Assembly (NCBI GenBank): GCA_021464525.1
Contig: JADRCO010000766.1
Span: forward strand, 1-26,771
Length of the DNA stretch: 26,771 nt
Origin: Rhizophagus sp. LPA8_4_AMF
Lineage: Eukaryota; Glomeromycota; Glomeromycetes; Glomerales; Glomeraceae
Reading direction: 5' to 3'
Below are positions 1-9,874 of this stretch, piece by piece (positions within the stretch are counted from its first letter, which is position 1; each line of letters opens with the position of its first letter). A model generated the notes under the pieces. The model was not told the origin of the DNA and made no database searches. It saw only the letters and a list, made by a program, of their open reading frames with translations. The position numbers were made by a program, and so were the translations under genes.

Positions 1-136
1 TGATACTGAAAAAACGTATATACTGAGATACGGAAAATTGACCAATTCAGTATCTCTCCGTATGAAAAATGTATCTTTCAGTATGTAAACGTATTGTTCC
101 GTATAAATTCCGTATAAAAAACGTATCCACTTTTTT
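1..136. repeat. CCGTAT/ATACGG-rich repeat at window edge
   Basis: This stretch repeats short ATACGG, CCGTAT and CAGTAT motifs in both orientations and so can fold on itself. It lies just before a good splice acceptor (TTTTTTTATAG ending at 141), so it may be the end of an intron of the kinase-like relic that follows. Similar ATACGG/CCGTAT-rich DNA occurs at about 26505-26600, which suggests a dispersed family. The left boundary is outside the window and I cannot assign a class. Confidence 0.45.
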
Positions 137-141
137 TATAG

Positions 142-610
142 GGATTATTGGTATGAGTATATTTTAGGTGAGAATGGAAAAGAAGACATGTTTGATTATA
201 AAGGAAAAGAGATTAAAGCAGCATTTGAAGAAGCTGATAAAGAAATACCAAATATCTCAACTTCATATGAAAAGAATTCAGATGCTGTATATACTAGTAG
301 AGCGTTTACATTTAGTAATTTATTAACAAAACCCGTGAATTGATCCATTATTACTTCATATGTTAATAATGTAAGTATTTTTATTTTTAAATTTTTATTT
401 TTACTTAAATAATAATTAACTTATTGTTTTAATAGTTTGTGACTCCCAATTAATCGACTTGGAAATATCCAACTCAATATAATTATGAGGTACTATAGAT
501 ATAATTTACCACTTAATTTATACATTTTAAGTATACTAATAATATTTTTATTTCTAATATTTAGTTGTTGACGATGAAAATAAAGTTGATGATCTAGTAA
601 ATTGAATCAT
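142..610 (+). pseudogene. 3' end of a decayed kinase-like gene (C-terminal tail exons)
   Basis: After a splice acceptor ending at 141, an open frame (143-343) encodes a hydrophilic tail ending AVYTSRAFTFSNLLTKPVN. This resembles the tail of the intact kinase at 10752-13097 (KLFSSKIHQFKNLPEPRNA), so the fragment is probably the C-terminal exon of a paralogous kinase whose catalytic exons lie left of the window. The TGA at 341-343 is followed by further in-frame coding-like sequence (SIITSYVNN) up to a consensus donor GTAAGT at 371, so the stop looks premature. The next putative exon (436-489) reads CDSQLIDLEISNSI in a phase that the donor at 370/371 does not supply, and a third (from about 564) reads VDDENKVDDLVN. 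A premature stop plus a phase mismatch argue for decay. An active short isoform ending at 343 is the alternative. Confidence 0.55.
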
Positions 611-2115
611 TTATTTATAAGCTATATTCATATTGGTAGCTTAATTTCTTTATAATGTAAGCCTATGTATGATTAAGCTAATAAACTATACATGTTTAAA
701 GTTAATATATAATTTTTATTTGTAAATTCTGTTTCTAGAAACAAAAGTTTCCTTGACATTTCAAATTTATTTGAACGTGAAGCTCTGACATGTGATTATA
801 GTAAAATATTTGTCGCAATGTATTACCCTCCGTTTCCGTTTTATGGAGGACTTTAATTATTTTAGTGCGAGAAAGCTTGACGTCCTATTTGTCACTTAGG
901 TTTGTTTAGGGAATATTATTGGCATTATGTTACGTTTTCGAGCTTTTATTATGGGAGTTATTATATAAAGGTAAAATTACAAAATCAGACATTTTAAAAA
1001 AAAAAATTTTTTTTTTATTCAACCAAACTTTTAAATGAACTGTCCACTTACAAACTAACGCATTTACGTTAATTATACGATTGAAAAAGCAAATCATGAC
1101 AAAATCACTCATTGTTAATCAAATTATTAATAAAAACATAAAGCGACATTTTTTTATAAAAAAGAAATTTTTAATTCAATAAAGGCTTAACAAGAAACCT
1201 TTTAATCTAAGTAGGTTTTGATAATTATTACGTCATTTTATTTGATTCGAATACTAATAAATTTGTTACCAATAGTAGATATAAAAAAAATATATTTATA
1301 AATTAATGGGTGATCTCGATCTTCGCCCAATAACTTGAGTTATAGTTCGCTCTAAAAATATGGGTCATTAATATTCCACATATTCCTAATCTACTGAACT
1401 ATAAATATTATGTTAGTATTAGGTTCATTTACGAGTACTTATTTGCAATACTTTATTGCAATAATCATTTATTTAACCAATATATAATCATAATGATATA
1501 TATCCGGTTAAAAAATTTATCAGTTACGGTAAATGGTAAAATGGTAAATTCGAATCCGCAAAAAGCCAAAAAAGAACTTTTCTTTTTAATTATTTATCCG
1601 AAAAAAAATATACTGAACAAATCATTCGATAACTATCCTTGTAAGGTAATATTGTCAAAAATGATATAAAAACTAATATTTTTTTTTATATGATCCTAAT
1701 AGATCAAACAATCTTTGATTATTATTAACGCACGACCTTTTTTTGGTCCAACTAATTTAAATGTGTCCATTAAAATTTTAGTTCGTCAAGAAACTCCGCC
1801 AAGGAGTTACCAAACTGCGCATAATATTTATGGTTTTTATTGTGGATGGTTTATTATAATAATTATACATAAATATAATAAGTAATAATCAATAAAAAAG
1901 TTTTTCTTAATCAAGTCCATTCAAGTCCATTACTATCATAGAAATATTTCACTATTCCTATTTTTTATATTTTTCTATCGAGTTACCATATCGTTTTTTT
2001 TTGAAAAAAAATCTAACGACATAGGATGCTTACGTTGCCAATTAACAAAAAATATTTTTAAGGATTCTGATTTAATTGGGTTAAATGACGAAATATGAAA
2101 TCCACCCTACTGTAT
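611..2115. other. AT-rich intergenic DNA, no gene seen
   Basis: No ORF with protein character was found on either strand. There are homopolymer runs (about 995-1017) and small hairpins, for example AACTCC-loop-GGAGTT at 1792-1808, plus a 10-bp duplication (TCAAGTCCAT) near 1913-1932. None suggests an RNA gene that I recognise. Confidence 0.5.
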
Positions 2116-2443
2116 CCGGGAGCTAGTGTTTCGATCCGGACAAAAACCGTCATCCGGATAAAATAATTATTTTATCCGGATAAAAACTTTAATTTTGCAA
2201 AATCGGGATTAACCCCGATTACTAAGAAATTTCAGCACTACAATCATATTCATAGTACTAAAAGCTTACAAACAAGTTATAAATCATAAAATTCTGTCAT
2301 GAAATAATTCAAGTTATCCGATATCTGCAATCCGGATAAAATCCGACGCAATCCGGACAAAGCCGCGGTTTTACCCGGATATTCGCGGTTTATCCGGGTT
2401 GACCCGGGTCAAACCACATACGGATCGAAACACTACCGGGAGC
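2116..2443. mobile_element. hAT-type MITE with 8-bp target duplication
   Basis: The element spans 2124-2435 (312 bp). Its ends are perfect 15-bp inverted repeats: TAGTGTTTCGATCCG at 2124-2138 and its exact complement at 2421-2435. It is flanked on both sides by the same 8 bp, CCGGGAGC (2116-2123 and 2436-2443). An 8-bp target duplication and a TAGTG-like start are hallmarks of hAT transposons. The interior is non-coding and carries many ATCCGG subterminal motifs, including a palindrome around 2153-2183 (ATCCGGATAAAAT and its complement). It has no transposase ORF, so it would depend on a transposase elsewhere. Perfect ends and target duplication suggest a fairly recent insertion. Confidence 0.88.
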
Positions 2444-3012
2444 AATATGACTCATGATCACTAATAACTATAACGTAAAAACTTAAAAGGTAAAGACGAT
2501 AATTAAAAAGCATTATAAGTAAATAAACAAATTTAAAGTCACGTGTTCATTAAAAAGTCCCCGAAACAAAAAGGGTTAGATAAGCCACATTTAGTGTGAC
2601 GTACAGTAACTATAAACATTTACAAATGAATTAAATTAACCAATTATTTTACGACTCAGCCTCGATCTAGGCTCCGCCGGGATGATCAAATACTGTATCT
2701 ATGATTTCCTTAAAATAATTATTTATACATATAATAATTTTAATAAAAAAGTATAATATCAAATATTTTCGAAATTGTGAATATTCTTTAGTTTCCCGAT
2801 TTCTTCTGTTACACGTATAATAATAGAAAAAAAAATTTTTTTTTTGTAATTCAATATGTTTGTTTTCCATTGTACTTGTGTCCTTTCAATTACACTTTTT
2901 TGTAATTAATCGACAATCGACAATGCACTTTGTATGGAACAACATGTACGTGATTGTCGTGGCACGTACAACGACAAATTACCAATAAATTCAACGCAAC
3001 TTAAAAAAAAAG
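2444..3012. other. Intergenic DNA upstream of first F-box gene
   Basis: No gene was found. A short GC-richer patch at 2653-2682 (CTCGATCTAGGCTCCGCCGG) stands out from the AT background and may be the end of a decayed repeat, but I found no partner for it. Confidence 0.4.
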
Positions 3013-3066
3013 AAAAAAAAAAAAAAATTTAAATTTTTTTTTTTTCGCTCTCAAAAAAAAAAAAAA
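3013..3066 (+). promoter_or_regulatory. Poly(A)-poly(T)-poly(A) tracts at the first F-box start
   Basis: A 15-nt A run (3013-3027), a 12-nt T run (3034-3045) and a second A run from 3053 that runs into the start codon fill the last 55 bp before the gene. Poly(dA:dT) tracts are known to keep promoters nucleosome-poor. If transcribed, the A and T runs could pair in the leader. The second F-box gene has the same arrangement. The role is an inference. Confidence 0.4.
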
Positions 3067-4491
3067 ATGTCCAAGTTAAATAGAGACATTCTTTACATGA
3101 TATTCGAAGAATTTCGAGACAATAACAATGTTCTTTATTCATGTCTTTCAGTTAATAAAACTTGGAGTGAAATAATCGTACCAATTTTATGGAAAGATCC
3201 TTGGAAATTTTTAAAACGAAAGAAGGAGAAAGGAAAAATATTATTTAACGTAATTATTTCACATTTATCAGATGAATCAAAAAATTATTTTAATGAAAAT
3301 TTAAAAAATACATATGAAAGACCATCATTTTATTATATTAGTTTTTGTAGACACTTAAACTTAAATGCAATCAAATGGATGATTAATACAGCTGAAGAAG
3401 AATCTGATATGAAAATAATTAAGAATGAAGTGATAAAACTTTTTATTAATGAAAATACAAGATTTACACATCTTTATATACCTCGACAATTTGATTATCA
3501 ACTACATCTTATTCCTGGAGCAAAACGTTGCTTTTCGAAAATTGAATTTCTTAGTTGTAATACTAGCATAAGCGATAATACTTTAATAGGATTAATAGAA
3601 GTATGCAAATCAATCAGAGAATTGGAACTTTTTATTGAAAAGTACAACAACAATCACGATATTGCTAAATTAATCGATTCCTCTAAAAAATTAGTTAATA
3701 TTCGTTTTGAACCCAATTATTTTAATTATTTTAATTATTCAAATAAGAATGAATCGTTCTATACTCTCATTGAAAATTCGTTGAACAAACATGCAAGTAA
3801 CGTACAATGCTTTAGGATTACCGAACCACCTGTTACAAGAATTTTTTCATCTTTTGTTAACCTAAAAAGGTTAGAGTTGAATGGTTACGCCCGTGGAACG
3901 TTATGGAATTGTCTAGAAAATGGTTATTTACCATATTTACAAATTTTAAAAGCTAGTCGTGTACCATTAAAAGTTTTAATAAGTTTGATAGAAAATACAA
4001 AAGGATACCTTAATGAAATTAGTATAGATTATATATTTCATGATGAGATTTATAATAGAAGAATTATTCAGGCTATTTATAACAAATGTCCAAACCTTTT
4101 ATATCTTAAGTTATTGATTAAAAATACTAACATTTCGGAATTAGAAAAATTATTAATTAATTGCCGATACTTAAATGGATTATGTATCGTGGTTTCTATA
4201 TACGGTGAATTTGATTGGGATAAATTATTCTTAATATTAACTAGATCATCCCCATCAAGTTTATTTAAATTTAAATTTAACATTTCTCATAAAATACCAA
4301 TTAAATTAGAAACTTTGAAATTATTTTTTGATAATTGGAAAGGTAGACATCCCATGTCTTTAGGATTTTTTCATACTGAAGAAGTTAAAGAAAAATATAT
4401 TAATTTAATAGAAGAATATAAGATAGAAGGGATAATTAAAAATTTTAATAATTGGCATAGAAATCCATTAGAAATTTTTAAATGGAATTAA
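3067..4491 (+). CDS. F-box/LRR-like protein, copy 1
   Basis: This is a single-exon gene of 474 residues. Residues 3-46 form a degenerate F-box: LNRDILYMIFEEF, then CLSVNKTWSEIIVPILWKDPW, where the conserved VN.xW....PxLW.xPW pattern would contact Skp1. The rest is a leucine/isoleucine-rich solenoid with LRR-like units such as LKRLELNG, LQILKASRVP and LLYLKLLIKN, likely for substrate binding, closing with LFFDNWKGRHPM near residues 418-430. By family knowledge such proteins are substrate receptors of SCF ubiquitin ligases; the substrate is unknown. The start is the ATG directly after an A run and directly before the F-box. It has close paralogues at 5345-6796 and 23211-24647, and resembles the distant third copy more in places (shared LIPGA and IEKYNNN). 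No signal peptide or membrane segment is seen. Confidence 0.85.
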   Translation: MSKLNRDILYMIFEEFRDNNNVLYSCLSVNKTWSEIIVPILWKDPWKFLKRKKEKGKILFNVIISHLSDESKNYFNENLKNTYERPSFYYISFCRHLNLNAIKWMINTAEEESDMKIIKNEVIKLFINENTRFTHLYIPRQFDYQLHLIPGAKRCFSKIEFLSCNTSISDNTLIGLIEVCKSIRELELFIEKYNNNHDIAKLIDSSKKLVNIRFEPNYFNYFNYSNKNESFYTLIENSLNKHASNVQCFRITEPPVTRIFSSFVNLKRLELNGYARGTLWNCLENGYLPYLQILKASRVPLKVLISLIENTKGYLNEISIDYIFHDEIYNRRIIQAIYNKCPNLLYLKLLIKNTNISELEKLLINCRYLNGLCIVVSIYGEFDWDKLFLILTRSSPSSLFKFKFNISHKIPIKLETLKLFFDNWKGRHPMSLGFFHTEEVKEKYINLIEEYKIEGIIKNFNNWHRNPLEIFKWN

Positions 4492-5344
4492 AAGTTAAAA
4501 TAGATTTAATTAATAATAATTTTTTTGTATTATTAAAGTTGTATTTTTTTTTAGATAATTAAAGGATACATTGATTTGAATTCCTTATTGGTTAATTACA
4601 ATAGCGTCATCAATTTATTTATTTTTTCTTTCTAATAAAAAATCTTTTTTTTTTTCTTTTTATTGGTTAATGCGAAATTTTTCGATAGAATGATCAATTT
4701 CTTTTTATTTTTTCCTAATAAAGTGGATTGCAAATACGAATATAATGGGTAAATTAAAAAATACTATTATTAGAATTTCCAATATTACAATTCATTCATA
4801 AAGTATATTACGTTAAATTAATTTGCAGTAATGAAATCTTTATGCATAAAAGTAATTGATATGAAGCAATCTATTTGCACACGTGTGCATGGGATAAATA
4901 AGAGTATGCATGATAAAAAAAAAAATAAAAATAAAAATATTTTAATGTCAAACGATTCTTTGGCATGTGGTTTAAAAACGCCAACCTCTGTTATTTAAAT
5001 AATAAGAAATTAATTTTATTGGTTTTATTTTTGTATTCAACTAACCAAAATGATTAATTCACGAAGTACAATTTGTATTAGATCGCCACTCGCAGCCCAT
5101 TTGTGTCATTTGTGTCATTTGTGTCATAAATAAAAATGATGATGTGACACCTTAGAACAAAGGATCCTGTATTTCCTGTACAACATGACACAAGAATTGC
5201 AAAATGATCGACATACCCAATCTTTACAAAATTTGGAATACTTTAAATCAAAAAAAAAAAAAAAAAAAAATCTCGTTTTTTTTTTTTTTTTTAATTTTTT
5301 TCCCCCTTTTCTTTTTTTTTTTTTTTTTTAAAATAAAAAGAAAA
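4492..5344. promoter_or_regulatory. Spacer and putative promoter of second F-box gene
   Basis: No gene is present. The spacer contains a 12-bp palindrome GCACACGTGTGC at 4877-4888 with a CACGTG core, three head-to-tail copies of TTTGTGTCA at 5100-5126, and directly before the gene a 21-nt A run (5250-5270) followed by T runs (5276-5292 and 5312-5329). The CACGTG palindrome and the 9-bp triplet are candidate protein-binding sites by inference only. Confidence 0.4.
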
Positions 5345-6796
5345 ATGTTGAAATTAAACAGAGACATTCTTCAACTAATATTCGAAGAAATTCAAGATAA
5401 TAAAAAAAATCTTTATCCATTTCTTACAGTAAATAAAATTTGGTGTGAAATAATTATACCAATTTTATGGAGAGATCCTTGGAAATATTCAAAATGGGAA
5501 AAAGATAAAATATTATTTAACTTAATTATATCACATTTATCAGAAGAGTCAAAAAATGATTTAAAAATTCAAGGAATTGATTTTTCTTATCGAAAACCTT
5601 TATTTAATTATCTAAATTTTTGTAGAAGTTTAAATTTGAATGCTATCGATAGAATAATTAATACTATTATTTATAATTATTCAAAATCTAATATATTAAT
5701 TATTAAAAATGAAATATATAACCTTTTTATTAGTAATGAAAATACAAAATTTACACATTTTTATATATCTCAAAATTTTGATTATAAAATATTTAATAAT
5801 CCTAAATCAAAACGTTCTATTTCAAAAATTAAATTTCTTAGTTTTAATACTAGTATAAATGATCATATATTAATTGGATTAACGGAAATTTGTAAATCAA
5901 TTAAAGAATTGGAACTTATTATTGATGTAGAAAATAATAATTATGGTATCGTTAAATTAATTGAATCACAAAAAAAGTTATTGAACATCCATTTTTTAAC
6001 TAATTATACAAAAAGTGATGAATTATTTTGTAAAATTCTTGAAAATTCTTTAATTAAGCATGCAAATACTTTACAATATTTTAAAATAGCAAAACAACCT
6101 ACCACAAAAATTCTTTCATCTCTTATAAATTTAAAAATATTAGAATTAGATGATGATTATGGTAATTTTAAAAATACTTTATGGTTAGAAAATTTATCAT
6201 TACCTTATTTACAAATTTTAAGAGCTAGTAGAGTTCCAGTTAAAGCTTTATCAAATATAATTGAAAATACTAGTGGAAATCTTATTGAAATAAAAATTGA
6301 TTATATTAGTCATGATGAAATTAATAACAAAAAAATTATTCAAGTTATTCATCAAAATTGTCCAAAACTTGAATATCTTAAATTAGTATTTAGAAGTTGT
6401 AATATTTTTGAATTAGAAAATTTATTAACTAATTGTCAAAATTTAAATGAATTATCTTTTATAATTAATGATTTATTCACTTTTAATTGGGATAAATTAT
6501 TTGAAATATTAACTAAATCTTCACCAATTAGATTATATAAATTTGAATTTGATTTTTATGAAGCTCCTAAATTAAGATCTTTAAAATTATTTTTTGATAA
6601 TTGGAAAGGTAGATATCCAATGTTATTAAAATTTAGTAGAATTAATAATGAACTTTCTGATTTAATAGAAAAATATAAAGATGAAGGAATAGTTAAACAA
6701 TATAGTAATGATTCTTTGGATAAGAATGAAAGTACCCTTATAAATTATAATTTAGATACTTATGATTTCACTGATCCTAATATTTTTCTTTTTTAA
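5345..6796 (+). CDS. F-box/LRR-like protein, copy 2
   Basis: A single-exon gene of 483 residues, tandem with copy 1 in the same orientation, 853 bp downstream. The F-box is at residues 1-45: LKLNRDILQLIFEEI, then FLTVNKIWCEIIIPILWRDPW. LRR-like repeats follow (LKILELDDD, LQILRASRVP, LEYLKLVF), and the shared closing motif LFFDNWKGRYPM is near residue 415. An in-frame ATG at 5204 would add 47 residues encoded by the homopolymer tracts (Lys and Phe runs); I rejected it because the paralogues start directly at the F-box. Codon use is even more AT-rich than in copy 1. The C terminus carries an extra tail of about 25 residues (from roughly VKQYSNDSLDKNES to the end) that aligns poorly with the other copies. 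Likely role: SCF substrate receptor, substrate unknown. Confidence 0.85.
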   Translation: MLKLNRDILQLIFEEIQDNKKNLYPFLTVNKIWCEIIIPILWRDPWKYSKWEKDKILFNLIISHLSEESKNDLKIQGIDFSYRKPLFNYLNFCRSLNLNAIDRIINTIIYNYSKSNILIIKNEIYNLFISNENTKFTHFYISQNFDYKIFNNPKSKRSISKIKFLSFNTSINDHILIGLTEICKSIKELELIIDVENNNYGIVKLIESQKKLLNIHFLTNYTKSDELFCKILENSLIKHANTLQYFKIAKQPTTKILSSLINLKILELDDDYGNFKNTLWLENLSLPYLQILRASRVPVKALSNIIENTSGNLIEIKIDYISHDEINNKKIIQVIHQNCPKLEYLKLVFRSCNIFELENLLTNCQNLNELSFIINDLFTFNWDKLFEILTKSSPIRLYKFEFDFYEAPKLRSLKLFFDNWKGRYPMLLKFSRINNELSDLIEKYKDEGIVKQYSNDSLDKNESTLINYNLDTYDFTDPNIFLF

Positions 6797-7105
6797 AAAA
6801 TCTGTAACTAGTTGTGTAAAAATTTTAGAATTTTAGAAATGATTTGAAGAATTTATAAAACGGTATCAAATTTTCATAATATCATATATATGTATGTATA
6901 CATTTTTAAAATAAATCAAATTTACAAAATAAAAAAAAGTTATTTATTAGGTTACCTTACTAGAAAGATTTTTGTTGGTGATCGCAACTATGACATACAT
7001 GACAGTAAGTCATGCTATCAAAAAAAAAAAAAAAAAAAACAATGAATTTAATGAGTGCATCAAAAAAAAAAATATTTCAGCGTGCACCGCAGATTTAATA
7101 AATCA
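6797..7105. other. 3' flank of F-box copy 2, no gene
   Basis: AT-rich sequence with possible AATAAA polyadenylation signals (for example 6910-6915), a small hairpin CATGAC-AGTAA-GTCATG at 6998-7014 and an A run at 7021-7039. No coding sequence is seen. Confidence 0.4.
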
Positions 7106-7440
7106 AATAATACTCATCCGTTGAATTTTTTTTAACGAGTCACGACGATGCTAGTTAAAAACCAAGGTCGACATAAATTTTCTCTCAAATCTACCGATCT
7201 CGGCTCTGTGTGATAAACTAAATGTCTTTTAGTAAAAAAAAAGGCCTAATAAAACTTTTTCAAGAATAAACGCTCTGAATAATACTCATCCGTTGATTTT
7301 TTTTTTAACGAGTCACGACGATACTAGTTAAAAACTACATTTTTCTCAAATCAATACTGATCTCGGCTCTGCATAATAAATTAAATGTCGTTTAGCGAAA
7401 AAAGGTCTAATAAAACTTTTCCAAGAATGAACGCTCCAAA
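7106..7440. repeat. Diverged ~170-bp tandem duplication
   Basis: Two head-to-tail copies can be followed along their length: about 7106-7277 and 7278-7440. Both begin AATACTCATCCGTTGA, then TTAACGAGTCACGACGAT, CTAGTTAAAAAC, GATCTCGGCTCTG, TCTAATAAAACTTTT or its variant, and end CAAGAAT.AACGCTC. They differ by substitutions and small indels, so the duplication is not recent. No reading frame is conserved, so it is not a duplicated exon. Confidence 0.75.
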
Positions 7441-8293
7441 TATTTGATTTATCTTTTGATTATTTTTGATAAATTATTAGTAATAATTTCCAATTTTTGA
7501 CATTCTGTATTCTAAGAGTTTTCTTCAAACATCTTCCAGGACCCAGAAATATATAAAATATATATAAAAGCGTATAATTGTCATGTAGATCATTCCTTTT
7601 ATGGTAAATCCTACTGAAATATTATTACCTTTTTTAGATACTGGCTGAGGTTATCATAATTCCGGCCCTGAAAAAATGCGTACAGCTACCTTACCCCTGC
7701 ATGTATATTTCTGGGACCTGATCTTCCCATTACTAATTATAAGAGTCGTTCTAAACACTCGTAATAAATAAATAACAAGATATTCTTAACCAGTTTCACT
7801 TCATCCGACACAATTCTGTCAAAAAAAAAAAGAAAAAAAAATTTGCGTAACAATAATAATCTAAGATTCGTTGTTCTAAGAAATAAAACAAAATAATATA
7901 AAAAAAACTCTATATAAAAAAAAATTAATAAGATAATTTTCTTACAAATTTGGTTTGCGAACACGCTTTGAAATATAAATGGAATGGATCCTAGAATGAT
8001 CGTTTGGTACATTTATTGATGCAAAAGACTAAAGGAAGTATAATGAAAATATTGAATTTATATATATATATCTCTGAAGTACGAAATGCACGCTTTTTAT
8101 ATGTTTACTTTTTTTTATCCATTTGAACTTAGCAAATTAAGTTAATAAAATATTCATGGAAATGACGCTTTGAATTTGGCCGTTACAAAGAAGGCACACA
8201 ATAACGAACGTTTCCAAAAGATATTTTCCTTTAGTATTTACAAAAAATGAACCCTTTCATGTTTATTCGACCTCTTTTATTTTAAATGTCATT
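7441..8293. other. Intergenic DNA with a dispersed palindromic repeat
   Basis: At 7643-7667 lies GGCTGAGGTTAT-C-ATAATTCCGGCC, an imperfect palindrome whose right half is identical to a copy at 22978-23002. The similarity extends to the left (CCTTTTAT...AATCCTA). No gene is present; the reading frame on the minus strand at 7737-8012 is low-complexity. Confidence 0.5.
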
Positions 8294-8696
8294 ATTTTAA
8301 ATAGAGGTTAACCGGTTAATTCAATCCGGATAATACAGTAATTAACTGATTATATTGGAGCTTATCTGTTATCTAAATTTAGAATATTTTTCAAATTCCG
8401 ATAATCTTTATTTGCGTATACTGTTTTTTTTTATATTAGATAATAATGTGACAAATAAATATATATTTTCAGGAGTAAAAAATAATGTGACTTGCTAATA
8501 ATTTTAATATTATGGAATGTAGTTTATAACGTTATTACGGCGCAGCAAGTTAATATTGTAAAATAAAAAAAAATACTAAATACGTTATAATAAACGCACA
8601 AATTTTAATCTCATTATAAATTAATCAAAATTATTATCCGGTTAAATATTCCGATTAATCTGTTAATTTTGGCCGGCTTCAACTCCTAATTAGAAA
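8294..8696. mobile_element. Old hAT-like inverted-repeat element
   Basis: The left end TAGAGGTTAACCGG (from 8302) and the complement of the right end, TAGGAGTTGAAGCCGG (ending at 8688), are similar terminal repeats that start with TAG. The flanks are ATTTTAAA (8294-8301) and ATTAGAAA (8689-8696), matching at 6 of 8 positions, as expected for an aged 8-bp duplication. The interior has further matching ATCCGG and CCGGTTAA motifs in opposite orientation and no ORF. The call is weaker than for the element at 2124-2435 because both ends and flanks have drifted. Confidence 0.5.
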
Positions 8697-9525
8697 TATT
8701 TATTCCATAACATACTGTATTTCCGATTTAGAAAAAGCATATTAACTCTCTTTTTGTCCTTTTAAAAGTTATTTGTATCCAAAATCTAATTTTAAAAAAT
8801 TCTAATAAGGCTTAGTGTTTCTATTATATATAAAGCTTCGGTGTCATTCTAAGCCGCAAAAAAAAAATCACGTAATAAATGTTATGCAGGATATTATCAC
8901 GTAATATGATAATAACGTTAGTTCTCATGGTATTATTAATCATGGACTAGGTAAGAGGATATTCCGTACGTGATCAATCAAATTAATTATCGCATTATTC
9001 TATAAAAAATTTTGTCGCTGCAAATTGATCAATCACTGCGCCAAAGTTATTTAAGAATCATCAAAATGCATTTAATGCATATTATAAATGTTAAATTCGC
9101 TGTACATGTGCGTAAATTCTATAGAAAAAAAATTTTTTCCTTGTTTAGAAAGTTTAATTTATAGTTTTCGAAATGTTAGTGACTTTTTTTTGAAAAAAGC
9201 TATTTTATGAAAGAGGCAGATACTTAGAGTACTTTCGCGAAATTTGAAATGAAATTGGTAAGAAAAGTCCAGAGTTATCAAAGTTTGAAGATGAATCATT
9301 TTTTAATACAAAGTTAATTTAAACTATAATAAATTATAAAAAATCTCTAATAGTAAATTTTTATATGATACCGTACATAGTTTTGATTTAATTAGTTGTT
9401 GAAACACCCTAGCGTCCCGTGACCGTTAAAATTTTATGCCGTATCTGTGTATCAACATCTCCAATTGGTTTTCTTAGGATCCCCCAGTTGCATTTTTGGT
9501 ATTCCGGAAATGTCTAATAGATCCG
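8697..9525. other. Intergenic DNA, no gene seen
   Basis: No protein-like ORF is present. ATCACGTAATA-type motifs occur twice near 8868-8903, and a CCGGATTAT-rich stretch begins near 9500, just before the next inverted-repeat element. Confidence 0.4.
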
Positions 9526-9874
9526 GATTATTATGGTAAACCAGAGCGGACAAAATTGCGTTTATTTTTACGTTTATTAAATGCTTGTTTAAGCGTTTAA
9601 AGTGTGGTTTTAAATGTTTATTTTCTTATTTAGACAGTTAAAGCGTTTATTATTTAGAATTCCACATTAAATATTGTGTTACAAAAAATAATATTTATAG
9701 AAATACTAAATTTGGTTATAAGCGTTTAATAGAAATTCCAAATTTGTAAAAAAAAATTATAAACGTTTAAATGTAAAAATAAACGCTTAAATCATATTTT
9801 AAGTGTAAAAATATGCGTTTAATCAAGCGTAAAGATAAACGTAATTTTGTCTGTTCTGGCTTGCCATAGATTAT
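9526..9874. mobile_element. Foldback/MITE element with GCGTTTAA repeats and 6-bp flanking duplication
   Basis: Inverted ends of about 50 bp run inward from 9532 (TATGGTAAACCAGAGCGGAC) and from 9868 (complement TATGGCAAGCCAGAACAGAC), continuing through ACAAAATT.CGTTTAT.TTTACG with few mismatches. Both flanks carry GATTAT (9526-9531 and 9869-9874). The interior is packed with GCGTTTAA-like motifs in both orientations, typical of subterminal transposase-binding repeats. There is no transposase ORF; a minus-strand frame that crosses its right edge (9767-9976) is a by-product of the repeats. Superfamily is uncertain because a 6-bp duplication does not fit hAT or Tc1/mariner. Confidence 0.7.

Noticed and set aside
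930-1112. 60-residue minus-strand frame
   Set aside because: Contains Lys/Phe runs from a homopolymer and a duplicated MSDFVM/MSDFVI motif from AT-rich DNA; no further support.
5100-5126. Three 9-bp repeats as a CRISPR-like array
   Set aside because: Direct head-to-tail simple repeat without spacers in a eukaryotic sequence.
5204-5344. Upstream in-frame ATG that would extend F-box copy 2 by 47 residues
   Set aside because: The extension is mainly Lys and Phe runs translated from homopolymer tracts, and both paralogues start directly at the F-box.
7737-8012. 91-residue minus-strand frame that looks membrane-like
   Set aside because: The Phe/Leu stretches are translations of AT-rich and poly(A) sequence; no conserved feature.
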